This document shows positions 62,101 through 64,000 of a DNA stretch of 64,000 bases, piece by piece (the stretch's first letter is position 1; every line of letters starts with the position of its first letter). Source of the DNA: Epiperipatus broadwayi (lineage: Eukaryota; Onychophora; Udeonychophora; Euonychophora; Peripatidae); NCBI GenBank assembly GCA_028023455.1, contig JAQFVV010006727.1:22501-86500 (forward strand). The letters run 5' to 3'. Made by a program: the position numbers and the translations under genes. The notes under the pieces were generated by a model. That model saw nothing but the letters and a program-made list of their open reading frames with translations. It was not told the DNA's origin and searched no databases.

Positions 62101-62829
62101 AAGATCATTTGTCTTTTCAGTAGCAAGAAAATAAGTTCTAATAATTTTAATTTTATTCTGAATAAACTGTTAACTCTATATAGACTCCAAAGTCCTTTTT
62201 TAATTGCTGATGTGTGGTCTTGATGTAACATTGCAGATTTTCATAAGAGATTAAGCATTTTCAAATAAGAAAGCATTTGGTTATAATAATATAACATAAA
62301 TAATCAATGATTTATGCTTGGAAGATCATGTGACATTTGAGCACACTATGAGTGAAAGAATGATGTTCAATTCACAAACCTCTAGATATTGAAACAATTG
62401 TTCCATGGATGTGCTAAACTGCAAGAATACTTCTATATAATACTGAATAAATAATACTTGTTGGACTTGTGAAATCATTTAAACTTCTCAAAATGTTATG
62501 ATTCTATTAGAACATAATTATAAACCCCAAACACTATTTTAAAAATTCCAATAAAATTTTCAATTTATTAAACAAATCAGAATGTACTGTTTATGTATGC
62601 TAAATGATCAGCTGAAACATTTTAGTTCATTTTTTAAATATACATCAAACCTTTCATAAACCATGTTCCCATAAAATAAAATCAACTGACTTTTTATTTT
62701 TAACTTTTTATTATCAAGTTGAAATATTTCAACATTTCATTTTTTAAAAAAAGAGAATAATTGAAGAATATTTAGAAGAAAAGGTGAATGAGAAATTGAT
62801 AATTTTTCAATGGTTTTATAACATGATTT
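59181..62829. other. AT-rich stretch without recognisable genes
   Basis: Contains the partner (60180-60400) of the dispersed repeat at 48840. Near 60520-60610 a plus frame reads KIQILEFTNDLLLYH, faintly like an RT palm, but isolated. Otherwise nothing. Confidence 0.5.
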
Positions 62830-63860
62830 ATCCACCAAAAATCACATCACAACAGATCAAGAAAAACTAATTGAGAAGATACAAAACATACAAGGAGGGA
62901 CTCAAAAATAACTGGAATTTTGCAATAAAAATTGTATACTATTTATTTTTAGGTGTTGTAAATTTAATCACTTTAAAAAATATAGTCTATTTAATGCATT
63001 ACACCAGTCTAAACCTATTTCTCACTTTTCGAAGTATTCCAGAAACACTTGCAAAGTGACACATTTTAACAACTCAATCATCCCCCATACCTCACAGTTC
63101 CAAGTCTATAAACAAAAATTGAGAAACTTTTTCATTCTAGAAATTAAAAAAAAAATTCTATGGTGAGATTGAGCAAATATGGCTGATGGATAACCTGATC
63201 ATGCTGAATTTAATTAAAGTGTTTCATATTCAAGGCCTTGAGAGATAACATTTTTTGGGGTGGAGCTTGCTCTTTTTTCTTTGCTACAAAATGGGATGTT
63301 TATGTTTTACTGCATAACGTAAATGTTTCAGAACATGCAGATAAAATGTTGACCATTACAAACTAAATTACAGAGAAAAATGCTTCCTGCATCAAAAAAA
63401 AATAAGTATTATTTTTAATTTGGACTTCACTTGTGGTATTTTTTAAGGATGTAGTAAATTTAACATTTCAATTAAACCACTCATATACTTATTTTTTATA
63501 AGATCATCTTGCTTATAATCTGTTTCAAGCATTACAAGTTTTTTCATTGCTATTTTCTGTAAATGACAACAGAATTTCGGACTGTTCGAACATTTCAACC
63601 ATTATAAAAAAATTAACGCATATGCAAAATGCACTATACAAAAAAAAAACGTATTATATGGCCCCACAATTTCGCAAGATGATGTCATTTTGCAGATTGA
63701 TGCTGAAGGATTACTGCAAGAAGTATGTAACAGCAGAAGTATATACTACAACAGGTTCACAAACCAGAGAACAGTTCCTGTTATTTTTGGTTCATCATCA
63801 TATATATTTATTATTGAATTTATGACAAGAAGTGTATTAAATAAAAGCATAAAAAGTTTA
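62830..63860 (+). other. Unassigned region with coding-like plus-strand frames
   Basis: A 62-codon frame at 62871-63059 (for example TSLNLFLTFRSIPETLAK) and two overlapping frames at 63547-63899 (MAPQFRKMMSFCRLMLKDYC; LQIDAEGLLQEVCNSRSIYY) are less AT-rich and look like decayed coding sequence. I cannot name the family. A decayed transposon or retrocopy is the most likely explanation; a host exon is possible but no convincing splice sites were found. Confidence 0.3.
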
Positions 63861-64000
63861 CATAAAATGAATAGAATTTGTTTTGTATTTTACATTTAAA
63901 CTAACTTACAATAAAAAAATTAAATAAAAGCATGAAATTAAACTCTGTTCACCACAAAAAATAATACACTATAAGAAGTGCGTTAAATGAAATCAGTCTA

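Overview
The window is an AT-rich stretch (strong A/T homopolymers, TTA, CA/GT and AT microsatellites) of an animal genome, most likely an invertebrate; the species cannot be told from the sequence. It has no bacterial-type gene organisation. The only host coding sequence I can support is two short spliced exons on the minus strand (32171-32216 and 29725-29823) whose joined translation matches the N-terminal part of NOL10/Enp2, a nucleolar WD40-type protein of ribosome biogenesis. Almost everything else that is recognisable is transposable-element material, much of it in or near the introns of that gene.

Layout. 1-3.6 kb: AT-rich, one possible SINE. 3.6-4.5 kb: dead mariner transposase (minus). 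4.8-14.7 kb: two head-to-tail copies (A, broken and 3'-truncated; B, nearly complete, 5.3 kb) of one L1/Tx1-like non-LTR retrotransposon with a CCHC plus AT-hook ORF1 and an APE-type endonuclease/reverse transcriptase ORF2. Both 5' ends and the 3' end of B lie directly against (TTA)n arrays (9216-9398 and a pure 742-bp array at 14735-15476). 15.5-16.3 kb: tandemly duplicated 3' tail of a CR1/L2-like LINE. 16.3-21.2 kb: a Penelope-like element (RT remnant, minus) split by a TA-flanked TIR element, then foldback and tRNA-like elements, and a set of 0.43-0.45 kb repeats carrying a degenerate hammerhead-ribozyme-like motif. 22.5-23.5, 26.9-28.3 and 42.2-42.5 kb: three 5'-truncated copies of one RTE-like LINE ending in TGATGA repeats, the last with a 12-bp target-site duplication. 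26.4-26.8, 49.7-50.05 and 57.7-59.2 kb: three decayed plus-strand relatives of the A/B LINE. 31.3, 38.6, 40, 46.6 and 50.8 kb: very old LINE fragments. 34.0, 38.4, 45.9, 47, 51.2 and 56.8 kb: palindromic foldback elements, one of them nested in an old LINE. The rest is AT-rich DNA in which I see nothing coding.

The most interesting signal is the A/B LINE family: an APE-type element with a conserved AT-hook in ORF1, an unusual xMDD/xIDD reverse transcriptase box, and copies abutting (TTA)n microsatellites, which suggests, but does not prove, microsatellite-targeted insertion. The second is the Penelope-like RT close to tandem and inverted repeats with hammerhead-like cores.
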